A stretch of DNA of 64,000 nt from the NCBI RefSeq assembly GCF_002236805.1, contig NZ_NIQA01000004.1, positions 62,001 to 126,000 of the forward strand, in the 5' to 3' direction. The translations under genes were made by a program, and so were the position numbers. This document shows positions 47,307-55,598 of this stretch, in pieces (the stretch's first letter is position 1; the number at the start of each line of letters is the position of its first letter). The notes beneath the pieces were generated by a model. It had not been told where the DNA came from. It saw only the letters and a list, made by a program, of their open reading frames with translations, and did no database searches. This DNA is from Pusillimonas sp. T2. GTDB taxonomy: Bacteria; Pseudomonadota; Gammaproteobacteria; Burkholderiales; Burkholderiaceae_B.

Positions 47307-49217
47307 ATGGATTTGTCGGGTTTTATCGTTCAGATGCTGAACGGGTTGGCCGAAGCGTCATCATTGTTCTTGGTGGCGGCGGGGCTTTCCCTTATTTTCG
47401 GCGTAACGCGCATTGTTAACTTTGCGCACGGTTCGTTGTACATGCTGGGCATTTATGTGGCTTTCACTATTGTCCAGTCGTTCGGAAGCAGTCCATTTGG
47501 TTTCTGGTTCAGTCTGATTGCAGCGGCATTATTGGTAGGCGCGTTCGGCGCGCTGGTCGAAATTATTCTGCTTAGGCGCATTTATCGTGCGCCCGAGCTC
47601 TTTCAGTTGCTGGCGACGTTTGCGCTGGTGCTGGTCATTCGTGATGCCACCTTGTTTTTGTGGGGGCCCGAAGACTTGTTAGGGCCTGTCGCCCCGGGTC
47701 TGAATGGCTCCATCATGATTCTGGGTAGCTATTTCCCCAAATACGACATCGTCCTGATTTTTATTGGTCCGGTTGTGTTGGGTCTGCTGTGGCTGCTGTT
47801 GACGCGTACCCGTTGGGGGACGCTGGTTCGCGCCGCGACCCAAGACCGCGAAATGCTGGGTGCCTTGGGCGTGAATCAAGCCTGGCTCTTTACGGCCGTT
47901 TTTGCTTTGGGTTCTTTTCTGGCCGCTTTGGGTGGTGCAGTGCAAATCCCGCGTTTGCCGGCTAACCTTACCCTCGACCTGAGTATCATTGGCGATGCCT
48001 TCGTGATCGTGGTGGTTGGCGGTATGGGTTCCATCCCTGGGGCCTACGTGGCTGCGCTTATCATCGCCGAGCTTAAAGCGCTGTGTATTGCGTTGGGTAC
48101 GGTCAGCCTATTTGGCATCAGCTTCGAATTCCCTAAATTGACGCTCGTTGTCGAGTTTATTTTTATGGCGCTTGTGCTGGTGTTCCGTCCTTGGGGTTTG
48201 TTTGGCACTGTGTCCGCCGTCAGCCGCAACTCTGCACCGATCGAAGCGCCTATTCGACCGGCTACCATGCCGTTCAAGGTGTTCATTATGGTGTCGGTGG
48301 CGGCCATTGCAGCGCTGCCTTTGTTGTCCGATATCATGCCGTATGCCACGGTATTGGCGCTCGATATTATGGTGGCCTCACTGTTTGCGCTTAGTCTGCA
48401 CTTCATGATGGGGCCGGGCGGCATGCACTCGTTTGGTCATGCCGCGTACTATGGTTTGGGTGCTTATGCCGCAGCGCTGTTGCTTAAAACTGCCGCGTTT
48501 TCGATGGGTTGGTCGATGGCCATAGCACCCATTATTGCGGGTTTCGGCGCACTGATTTTTGGCTGGTTCTGCGTGCGTCTGTCGGGTGTGTATCTGGCCA
48601 TGCTAACCCTTGCCTTCGGTCAAATCGTCTGGTCCATTATTTATCAGTGGGACGACTTCACCGGTGGTTCGAACGGCATGATTGGTATCTGGCCGGCCGA
48701 GTGGCTGTCGGGTGATGCGTATTACTACTTTGCATTGACCGTGGTGGTGCTGTCGGCCATTGTCCTGCGCAGGCTCTTGTTCTCGCCGTTCGGTTATGCG
48801 CTGCGTGCTGCGCGCGACTCAACCTTGCGCGCCGATGCTCTGGGCATTGACGTCAAGCGGGTGCAGTGGGCTGCCTTCGTTATTGCGGGTGTGTTTGCCG
48901 GGTTGGCTGGCGTGTTGTATGTCTTCTCAAAAGGCAGTGCATCGCCCGAGATCATCTGGGTCGGCAAATCGGTTGATGGTCTGGTCATGGTGTTGCTGGG
49001 CGGTATTCAAACACTGATTGGCCCGGTTGTCGGCGCAGCCACCTTCAGTTTCTTGCAAGACTATTTCAAAGGCCTGACCGATTACTGGTTAGCGATGTTC
49101 GGTGGCGTTATTTTGCTGATCGTTCTGGCGTTTCCGCAAGGCATCGCGGGCTATATCAAAGAACTTTTTGAATACTGGGGCGCCAAGCGTGCCGCCCGCC
49201 AGGAGCAGCCACTATGA
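47307..49217 (+). CDS. Fused LivH-LivM-type ABC transporter permease
   Basis: This 636-residue protein joins two permeases usually made separately. Residues about 1-290 are LivH-like (LSLIFGVTRIVNFAHGSLYM, VGGMGSIPGAYVAALIIAEL). Residues about 310-630 are LivM-like (LHFMMGPGGMHSFGHAAYYG, GVYLAMLTLAFGQIVWSIIY, VLLGGIQTLIGPVVGAA). Around 15 or more membrane helices are expected. The stop overlaps the livG-type start by 4 bp. The linker near residue 300 has polar residues (VSRNSAPIEAPIRPATMP). Confidence 0.92.
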   Translation: MDLSGFIVQMLNGLAEASSLFLVAAGLSLIFGVTRIVNFAHGSLYMLGIYVAFTIVQSFGSSPFGFWFSLIAAALLVGAFGALVEIILLRRIYRAPELFQLLATFALVLVIRDATLFLWGPEDLLGPVAPGLNGSIMILGSYFPKYDIVLIFIGPVVLGLLWLLLTRTRWGTLVRAATQDREMLGALGVNQAWLFTAVFALGSFLAALGGAVQIPRLPANLTLDLSIIGDAFVIVVVGGMGSIPGAYVAALIIAELKALCIALGTVSLFGISFEFPKLTLVVEFIFMALVLVFRPWGLFGTVSAVSRNSAPIEAPIRPATMPFKVFIMVSVAAIAALPLLSDIMPYATVLALDIMVASLFALSLHFMMGPGGMHSFGHAAYYGLGAYAAALLLKTAAFSMGWSMAIAPIIAGFGALIFGWFCVRLSGVYLAMLTLAFGQIVWSIIYQWDDFTGGSNGMIGIWPAEWLSGDAYYYFALTVVVLSAIVLRRLLFSPFGYALRAARDSTLRADALGIDVKRVQWAAFVIAGVFAGLAGVLYVFSKGSASPEIIWVGKSVDGLVMVLLGGIQTLIGPVVGAATFSFLQDYFKGLTDYWLAMFGGVILLIVLAFPQGIAGYIKELFEYWGAKRAARQEQPL

Positions 49218-49990
49218 GTTTGTTGGAAGTTCGTAATCTCAGGAAGGCCTTCGGCGGCAATATCGCCGTCGATGGCGTCAATTTCGATTTGCAGGCCGGC
49301 GAGCTGCTTGCGCTTATTGGTCCTAACGGTGCCGGTAAAACGACAACGTTCAATATGGTCAACGGCCAGTTGCAGGCTACGGCAGGCTCGATCAAGCTTA
49401 ACGGCGTCGAGCTCACCCGTTTGCCGCCGCGCGAAATCGCCTATCTTGGCGTGGGTCGCACGTTTCAGATCGCCGCGACATTTGCTTCGTTGACAGTGGT
49501 TGAAAACGTGCAAATGGCCTTGCTGGCACACAACCGCAAGGTGTATTCATTCTGGAAACCGGCTGCCTCGTACTATCGCGACAAAGCCATGGCCTTGCTT
49601 GCGCAAGTGGGCATGGACTCGCAGGCCGACCGCGCCTCCAGCGAGCTGGCGTACGGTGACGTCAAGCGTGTTGAACTGGCCATGGGCCTGGCCAACGACC
49701 CCAAGCTTCTGCTTATGGATGAGCCCACCGCCGGTATGGCGCCCAAAGAGCGCAATGATCTGATGGCGCTGACTAAAAAACTGGTGGTCGATCGCAACAT
49801 GGCGGTGCTGTTTACCGAACACAGCATGGACGTGGTGTTTGCCTATGCCGATCGCATGATTGTGCTGGCCCGTGGGCAATTGATTGCCGAAGGCAGTGCC
49901 GAAGAAATTCGTAATCATCCCAAAGTCCAGGAGGTTTACTTCGGGACAGGTAAAACTTTCGAGAAGAAAAAAGCAGGGGCGCAAGCATGA
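49214..49990 (+). CDS. livG: LivG-type ABC transporter ATP-binding protein
   Basis: This 258-residue ATPase has Walker A GPNGAGKTTTFN, the LivG-type signature LAYGDVKRVELAMGLA in place of LSGGQ, Walker B LLLMDEPTAGMAPKERND and switch His LFTEHSMDVVFAYAD. It overlaps both the permease before it and the LivF-type gene after it, so all are one unit. The specific substrate is unknown. Confidence 0.93.
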   Translation: MSLLEVRNLRKAFGGNIAVDGVNFDLQAGELLALIGPNGAGKTTTFNMVNGQLQATAGSIKLNGVELTRLPPREIAYLGVGRTFQIAATFASLTVVENVQMALLAHNRKVYSFWKPAASYYRDKAMALLAQVGMDSQADRASSELAYGDVKRVELAMGLANDPKLLLMDEPTAGMAPKERNDLMALTKKLVVDRNMAVLFTEHSMDVVFAYADRMIVLARGQLIAEGSAEEIRNHPKVQEVYFGTGKTFEKKKAGAQA

Positions 49991-50736
49991 GCAACACCCA
50001 ATTCAACCCCGACGAAACGTTATTGACGGTATCGAAACTGAATGCCTGGTACGGTGCCGCACATATTCTTTTCGACGTCGATCTGAATGTCCGGCGTGGC
50101 GAGGTTGTGGCCCTGATGGGGCGCAATGGCGCGGGCAAGTCCACCACGTTGAAGTCCATCATGGGGCTGATGGAGAAATCCAAAGGCGATATCCATTTCA
50201 TGGGCAAAAAAATCAGCGGACGCCAGCCTTATGAAATCTCCCGGGCTGGCATCGGGTTCGTGCCTGAAGACCGCCGTGTCTTTGCCGACCTGACCGTAAC
50301 CGAGAACCTTGAAGTGGGTCGGCAGGCCGCGCGCCAATGGCCTGACGGCACCACTGCCTATACTTGGACGCCCGAGGCGCTGTACAAGCTGTTTCCCAAT
50401 TTGGGGGCCATGCAAGATCGCCCGGGCGGTCAAATGAGCGGTGGTGAGCAACAAATGCTGACGGTAGCGCGTACGCTCATGGGCAATCCGTTCCTGGTGC
50501 TGCTCGATGAGCCCTCTGAAGGTGTTGCACCGGTCATTGTCGAGCAAATGGCCAACACCATTATTGCTCTGAAAGAGCATGGTGTCAGTGTTCTGCTGTC
50601 AGAGCAAAACATCCACTTTGCCGAACTGGTGTCAGATCGCGTGTATGTCCTCGAGAAGGGGCAAATCCGTTATGCTGCAACCATGGAAGAACTGGCCGAG
50701 AACGAAGAAATCCGTCGCAGTTACCTGACTGTGTAG
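49987..50736 (+). CDS. livF: LivF-type ABC transporter ATP-binding protein
   Basis: This 249-residue ATPase has Walker A GRNGAGKSTTLKSIMG, the family stretch RAGIGFVPEDRRVFADLTV, signature MSGGEQQMLTVARTL, and Walker B VLLDEPSEGVAPVIVEQ. The start overlaps the LivG-type stop (ATGA). It is the last gene of the importer operon and is followed by a bidirectional terminator facing the nic cytochrome gene. Confidence 0.93.
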   Translation: MSNTQFNPDETLLTVSKLNAWYGAAHILFDVDLNVRRGEVVALMGRNGAGKSTTLKSIMGLMEKSKGDIHFMGKKISGRQPYEISRAGIGFVPEDRRVFADLTVTENLEVGRQAARQWPDGTTAYTWTPEALYKLFPNLGAMQDRPGGQMSGGEQQMLTVARTLMGNPFLVLLDEPSEGVAPVIVEQMANTIIALKEHGVSVLLSEQNIHFAELVSDRVYVLEKGQIRYAATMEELAENEEIRRSYLTV

Positions 50737-50765
50737 CATCGTTGTTATTGGTCGTTTAAAACAAT

Positions 50766-50797
50766 TCAGCCCGGGTGATCCCGGGCTGAGTTGTTTT
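50766..50797. terminator. Bidirectional terminator between livF-type and nicB cytochrome genes
   Basis: CAGCCCGGG (50767-50775) and CCCGGGCTG (50780-50788) form a perfect 9-bp stem with a tight loop. AGTTGTTTTT follows on the plus strand, and AATTGTTTT follows on the minus strand, so it serves both converging genes. Confidence 0.85.
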
Positions 50798-50818
50798 TGG
50801 GTAGGCGGCTAATTGGGG

Positions 50819-53644
50819 TTAGGGCCCATGCATAGTGCGGATCGACGATATTTTTTCGTCGAGCCCTTGCCACTGGGGTTTGCCGGGCGCAAAGCGTGCT
50901 CGCATGTATTCGATCATTTCGCGAATTTGCTTGTCGTTCAGGCTGTCTTTGAAGCCTGGCATATAGCCCAGCCCCTGGCCGGTTGGGTCGTCGATGCCGT
51001 GCATCAAGACTTGGATCACGTTGTCGGGATGGTCGCTGTGTATGTTGGTGTTCAGGGCTAGCGACGGTCGTGCGCCAAACAGTGGGGGGGCTTCGCGGGC
51101 GTCGTGACAGACGGCGCAGGCACCTTCGAAGAGCGCTTCGCCGGGCATCGTCATGACTCCGACGTTGCTGCGGCTGGCCTCTTCTAGTTTTGCGGCAGTC
51201 AAGGCCGCTGGTTCTGCCGAGGCGGGGGGCGGATTGATGGCTGCCAGGTAATGCGCCATGGCGCGAACATCGGACTCGGGCAGTTGTGCCAGGTTTTGCA
51301 CCACCGGACCCATCGGGCCCGAAGCGACGCCATGCACTGACGAATAGCCGTTGCGCAAGTAATCGAAGAGCGTGTCTTCGGTCCAGGCTATGGGGGCTTT
51401 CGAAAGGGCGTTCAGGGCCGGGGCTTCCCAGCCATCGGCGAAACCGCCGGCCAGGAAGTTTTGGGCGCCTGACTTTTCGGCTCCCATGCTGTTGCGTGGA
51501 GAATGGCAGGCCGCGCAGTGACCAGCGCCTTGTACCAAATACGCGCCACGGTTCCAGAGGGTGGATTGCGTCGGGTCGGGTTGATAAACCTCGTTTTTGT
51601 GGAACAAGGTGTTCCAGCCTGCCATCAGGGGGCGCGCGTTGTACGGGAAAGCCAGCTCGGTTTTGGGCGGCGTTGCGGAAACGGGTTCCCGCGTCATCAG
51701 GTAGGCATACAACGACTGCATGTCGGCGTCGGTGATTTTGGCAAACGCTGTATATGGGAACACCGGATACAAATGGCGGCCGTCGCGATGGATGCCTTCG
51801 CGCATGGCGCGTTCGAAGGCCGCGTAAGACCAGTTGCCTATGCCAGTTTGCGAATCGGGCGTGATGTTGGTGGTGTACACCGTACCGAAAGGCGTTTCTA
51901 GGGGGCGCCCGCCGGTGTTTTCGATGCCGCCTTCAGCGGTATGGCACACCATGCAGTCGCCAGCCAGAGCCACCAGCCTGCCGCGTTCGATGGCCGCGGC
52001 CGAGTAGATTGTGGTGTCGACAGCGACAGGGGCTATGGCGCCACGCAGGGGTAGGGCTGTGAGGACCAAGCCGGCGGCGCTGGCCGCAATGCCGCCCAGC
52101 AAACCGTAGGCCCAGCGTTTGCTACGCTTGCTTTCGGTGCCGTCACCTTGCGGTAGAAGGTTGCCGGTGTTGAAGGGGGCCTGGCGTATGCGGGTGCCGG
52201 TTGCCTTGTATATGGCGTTGGCAATGGCGGCAGCTGCCGGCAGTTGCGCATTTGGGTGCCACGCCAGGGGTGTGCCGACGGCGCTTTGCTGCGGCACAAC
52301 CGACACTTCGGGTAGCGTCAGTGCCCCTGTTGTGTAGGTGTTGGCATCGGCCCACTGGTCGAATGTGTCGGGTGCGCCCAGAAGACCACGGGCGGTATCG
52401 CGCACGTGGTGTTCGATCTTAGTTGCATCGCTTGTCGATGTTAGCGTGTTGGCGGTATGGCCGACGGTTAGGCGGGTGATGTCGATGGCGCCGTCGTTGA
52501 CGGCCACTTCGGCCACCCAGGCCGACCATACTGCTTGAGGCGGGTCTTGTGCGTTGTCGATAATTTGGGCGCAAGCAAAGCCCTTGCCGGCCCCGGGTTG
52601 GGGCGGGTCGAACCAGCCCGCTTGCTGCGCCACCGATTCGACCAGCGCTTTGCCGGTGGGATCGGTAATGGTGTCCAGCCGTGCTTTTACTGGATCCTGG
52701 CTTTGCAGCGCGCACAGTTCATCAAAAAATGATTCTCGGGCAAACACGCCGGCGGCAATAGCGTTGTCGTTGGCTGGCCCAAGGGCGTAAGCGGTTGCAG
52801 CAGGCTGTTGGCTAACCGGTACACCGTAGAGTGTGTCGGGTTGAGCCATTGCGCTGGCGTACCGATGCTCGACGCCGCATAGCAGTGCAGCAACTGACGG
52901 CCGTAATGCGTTGGCCATGTTTGCACGTTCTGTGTATTGGCTGGCCGGGGTGCCGTCGGCTTGCAGCTCGAGGGCGATGGTTGCGGGCCCCGTCGTTGTG
53001 TCGTGTTGTACGCGAACGGGTTTGCTGCGGCCAAAAGCCAGGAGCGCGGCATCGACGGCGGCATCGTAGCCTTCGCCGGGTTGGTCGTTAGTAACCAGAG
53101 TGACCTGTTCTGCCGGTAAGCCGCACAACGATGCGATCTCGGCTCGTAACTGGGCTGCCCGGCTGGTATTTGCCCAGAGCGTCAGGCCGGTTGGGGTATG
53201 ACGTGCAATTGCCCATACCGGCTCGTCGTCTGGGGTGTTTACCCACGTATAACTGCGGGTGATGCCGGGAGAGGCCGGTTGGGGGGCGGCTGAGGCTTGC
53301 CCCGTATTGGTCAGCTGCGCGACGCGTTGAGGTTCGGGGTCACGCCATTGGGCCTGAATTTGCGCGCGGGCGTGCGCTGCTTGGTTGGGCTGCGACGCAA
53401 TAGCCGCCACAAAGTTGTGGCGGATAACAATATCGACAACGCCCGGCACGTGTCGGGCGGCGTCGACCTGAATGTGTTGAAGCACCGGCCCGCAGTAGGC
53501 GTGGCCGTTCCAGTGGATGTTGGGTGGGCGAAGCACGGCGCCATGCAGCAGGTCGCCAGCGCCGGGAAGGGCCAGGTCGTGGTGCCCAACAAGGCGGGCA
53601 AGGTTCGGGTTGTGTTGTGCTGGGGTGTTGGCCGGTACGGTCAT
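50819..53644 (-). CDS. nicB: Nicotinate dehydrogenase cytochrome subunit with degenerate molybdopterin-type domain
   Basis: This 941-residue protein would carry electrons from nicotinate hydroxylation to the respiratory chain. Residues about 1-500 resemble a shortened xanthine dehydrogenase molybdopterin domain (HHDLALPGAGDLLHGAVLRP; later QLPAAAAIANAIYKATGTRI). The GxGE catalytic Glu motif is replaced by GTPLAWHPNAQ, and the glycine-rich cofactor loop by QPGEGYDAAV, so it is probably inactive. A membrane helix (about 512-535, YGLLGGIAASAAGLVLTA) leads to three c-type haem domains with CMVCH (564), CAACH (710) and CAVCH (843). P. putida NicB, as I recall it, has active molybdopterin and cytochrome parts in one chain. 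The ATG overlaps the nicA stop (ATGA), making it the third gene of nicC-nicA-nicB. Confidence 0.85.
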   Translation of the reverse strand: MTVPANTPAQHNPNLARLVGHHDLALPGAGDLLHGAVLRPPNIHWNGHAYCGPVLQHIQVDAARHVPGVVDIVIRHNFVAAIASQPNQAAHARAQIQAQWRDPEPQRVAQLTNTGQASAAPQPASPGITRSYTWVNTPDDEPVWAIARHTPTGLTLWANTSRAAQLRAEIASLCGLPAEQVTLVTNDQPGEGYDAAVDAALLAFGRSKPVRVQHDTTTGPATIALELQADGTPASQYTERANMANALRPSVAALLCGVEHRYASAMAQPDTLYGVPVSQQPAATAYALGPANDNAIAAGVFARESFFDELCALQSQDPVKARLDTITDPTGKALVESVAQQAGWFDPPQPGAGKGFACAQIIDNAQDPPQAVWSAWVAEVAVNDGAIDITRLTVGHTANTLTSTSDATKIEHHVRDTARGLLGAPDTFDQWADANTYTTGALTLPEVSVVPQQSAVGTPLAWHPNAQLPAAAAIANAIYKATGTRIRQAPFNTGNLLPQGDGTESKRSKRWAYGLLGGIAASAAGLVLTALPLRGAIAPVAVDTTIYSAAAIERGRLVALAGDCMVCHTAEGGIENTGGRPLETPFGTVYTTNITPDSQTGIGNWSYAAFERAMREGIHRDGRHLYPVFPYTAFAKITDADMQSLYAYLMTREPVSATPPKTELAFPYNARPLMAGWNTLFHKNEVYQPDPTQSTLWNRGAYLVQGAGHCAACHSPRNSMGAEKSGAQNFLAGGFADGWEAPALNALSKAPIAWTEDTLFDYLRNGYSSVHGVASGPMGPVVQNLAQLPESDVRAMAHYLAAINPPPASAEPAALTAAKLEEASRSNVGVMTMPGEALFEGACAVCHDAREAPPLFGARPSLALNTNIHSDHPDNVIQVLMHGIDDPTGQGLGYMPGFKDSLNDKQIREMIEYMRARFAPGKPQWQGLDEKISSIRTMHGP

Positions 53645-54126
53645 TGGGTGGTTTGCAGCGCTTTTGCAGCTTCGAGGGCAGCTTCGACGATTTCGACATG
53701 CGTGCCGCAGCGGCAAAGGTTGTATTTGAGCTCTTGGCGGATTTGTTGTTCGGTGGGGTTTGGGTTGCGGTTCAGCAGCGCCTGAATAGTCATGATCATG
53801 CCGTTAAGGCAATAGCCGCACTGGGCGGCTTGCTTGTCGATAAAGGCCTGCTGTACCGGGCCGGGTGCTGCGGCGGTGCCCAGCCCTTCGAGGGTGACGA
53901 TATCGTGACCGACAACTCCCTTGACGGGCAAGACACAAGACCGCGCGGCGACGCCATCGACCAGAACGGTACAGGCGCCGCATTCGCCCAAGCCACAACC
54001 AAACTTTGGCCCATTCAGTTCAAGGTCGTTGCGCAGCACATAAAGTAGCGGGGTGTCGGTTTCGACCTCGATGTGATGCGCGTGACCGTTAACATTGAGC
54101 TCAACAAGTTGGGGCGGTTTGTTCAT
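53641..54126 (-). CDS. nicA: Nicotinate dehydrogenase small iron-sulfur subunit
   Basis: This 161-residue protein carries two [2Fe-2S] clusters. The N-terminal plant-type site is KFGCGLGECGACTVLVDG with a later Cys (ARSCVLPV). The C-terminal four-helix site has QCGYCLNGMI and NLCRCGTHVEI. It would pass electrons from the molybdenum site to the cytochrome. The start overlaps the 3' end of nicC by 26 bp and its stop overlaps the cytochrome gene start, so the three are tightly coupled. Confidence 0.92.
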   Translation of the reverse strand: MNKPPQLVELNVNGHAHHIEVETDTPLLYVLRNDLELNGPKFGCGLGECGACTVLVDGVAARSCVLPVKGVVGHDIVTLEGLGTAAAPGPVQQAFIDKQAAQCGYCLNGMIMTIQALLNRNPNPTEQQIRQELKYNLCRCGTHVEIVEAALEAAKALQTTQ

Positions 54127-55270
54127 TATTTTTTTTTGCGTCGACCAGCGGTGTGGTGAATACGTCGTATCCGAAGCACCAGTCGGGGTTTTCGTTGGTT
54201 TTTAGCCAGGTGTTGTTATGGGAAACCAGTTGTACCTTGCTCGCACGCTCGGCACGATTGGCTTCGTATAGGTTAAACACTGCATCAAGGTCTGTAAAGC
54301 CCATTTCCTGGAAGCAGCGGGTAAGAATGGCGGCGTCTTCGATAGCCATGGCGGCGCCTTGTGCCATATGGGGCTTCATGGGGTGGCAGGCGTCGCCCAA
54401 CAACACCATGCGGCCACGGCTCCAGAGGGGCAGTGGGTCGCGTTCCAGCAGGGGCCAGCGGGTGACTTCCTGGGTGCCTTCAATGAGGGCTTGAACACTT
54501 GAGTGCCAGCCGCCAAATACGCGTCGCATTTCGTCTTTGGAGCAGGGCTCCCAGCTTTTGCTCATGTCCCAGGTGCTTTCAGGTACGCCGGTCACGTAGT
54601 AGATTTCGTCCTTTTTGCTGGTAACGAAGTAGACCATCATGTGGTCATTGCCGGCCCACCATTTGCAGCACATGTCGAAGGGTAGTGCGCCGCTGTCGAT
54701 GGGCGTCGGGAACACGGCGCGGTGCGCGACGTATCCGGTGTATTTGGGCAGTTCGGAGCCCAGCAGAGTATCGCGGATCTTTGAATTAATACCGTCGGCG
54801 CCAACGACAATGTCGGCTTCTTCGGTGGTGCCATCAGCGAAGCTCAGAACCACTTTATCGCCCAAGTCTTCGACCTTGGACAGTTTTTTGTTGAATTCGA
54901 GAATGCCGGGTGGCAATGCATCGGTCATGAGTTTGTGGAAGTCGCCGCGGTGAACCGTGAGATAGCTGGCGCCGTAATGCGAGACCGCGTAATCGCCCAG
55001 TGGGATCTGGGCCATGACTTCGCCGGTAACGCCGTCGCGGCTGTACCAGTAGTCGGGGTGGGCGCCAATGCGGTTGAGTTCATCTTCGATGCCTATGGCG
55101 CGCATGACCTTCATGACGTTAGGGCCCAGGTGGATGCCGGCGCCAATACGGGCGAACGCGGGCGCCTGTTCGTACACCTTGACGTTGAAACCTGCTTTGG
55201 CCATAAGGGCTGCACCGGCGGTGCCGCCAAGGCCGGCGCCAATAATTGCGATACGAGGGTTCTGTTTCAT
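54101..55270 (-). CDS. nicC: 6-hydroxynicotinate 3-monooxygenase
   Basis: This 389-residue FAD enzyme decarboxylates and hydroxylates 6-hydroxynicotinate to 2,5-dihydroxypyridine using NADH and oxygen. The N-terminal FAD motif is IAIIGAGLGGTAGAALMAKA. RIGAGIHLGPNVMKVMRAIG, HPDYWYSRDG, VKW-like CCKWWAGNDHMMVYF and LLGDACHPMKPHMAQGAAMA follow almost exactly the pattern of P. putida NicC as I recall it (382 residues). The start MKQNPRIA at 55270 is chosen because the dinucleotide fold begins there. It is the first gene of the minus-strand nic unit. Confidence 0.93.
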   Translation of the reverse strand: MKQNPRIAIIGAGLGGTAGAALMAKAGFNVKVYEQAPAFARIGAGIHLGPNVMKVMRAIGIEDELNRIGAHPDYWYSRDGVTGEVMAQIPLGDYAVSHYGASYLTVHRGDFHKLMTDALPPGILEFNKKLSKVEDLGDKVVLSFADGTTEEADIVVGADGINSKIRDTLLGSELPKYTGYVAHRAVFPTPIDSGALPFDMCCKWWAGNDHMMVYFVTSKKDEIYYVTGVPESTWDMSKSWEPCSKDEMRRVFGGWHSSVQALIEGTQEVTRWPLLERDPLPLWSRGRMVLLGDACHPMKPHMAQGAAMAIEDAAILTRCFQEMGFTDLDAVFNLYEANRAERASKVQLVSHNNTWLKTNENPDWCFGYDVFTTPLVDAKKNNEQTAPTC

Positions 55271-55322
55271 GGCAGGGCTCCTGAGAAGTGAAATTGCCAA
55301 ATGCTGGAATCAAGTTATTTGT

Positions 55323-55516
55323 AGTGTATACACTCTAATTTTTTTGGTAAATAAAATTCTATTAGGTGTTTATACCTAGATTTATCTAATTCTGTTTTAT
55401 TCGTAAGTCGCTGTATTTAATTCATATATTTTATTATTTAGATATTTTTTCGCAATGTGAAACGTTGAAATACCATGTGAAAAATTGGCTCTGCTCAGGC
55501 CTTATAAAGTGTATAC
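55323..55516. promoter_or_regulatory. AT-rich nicC / molybdopterin-subunit intergenic region with candidate operators
   Basis: The 328-bp gap 55271-55598 has no gene and is far richer in A and T than its surroundings. It contains the perfect palindrome AGTGTATACACT (55323-55334), the inverted repeat TAGGTGTTTATACCTA (55363-55378), and AAGTGTATAC (55507-55516). The first lies about 55 bp before the nicC start, the last about 85 bp before the divergent gene. A TACAAT box (55552-55557) may be the -10 of the divergent gene. Confidence 0.55.
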
Positions 55517-55598
55517 GTTGTATATGGCTGTGTTTTTATGATTCTTGGCGCTACAATGCGCACATGTGCTGTACTTCGTTGCACTTACGAGGCCTTCT

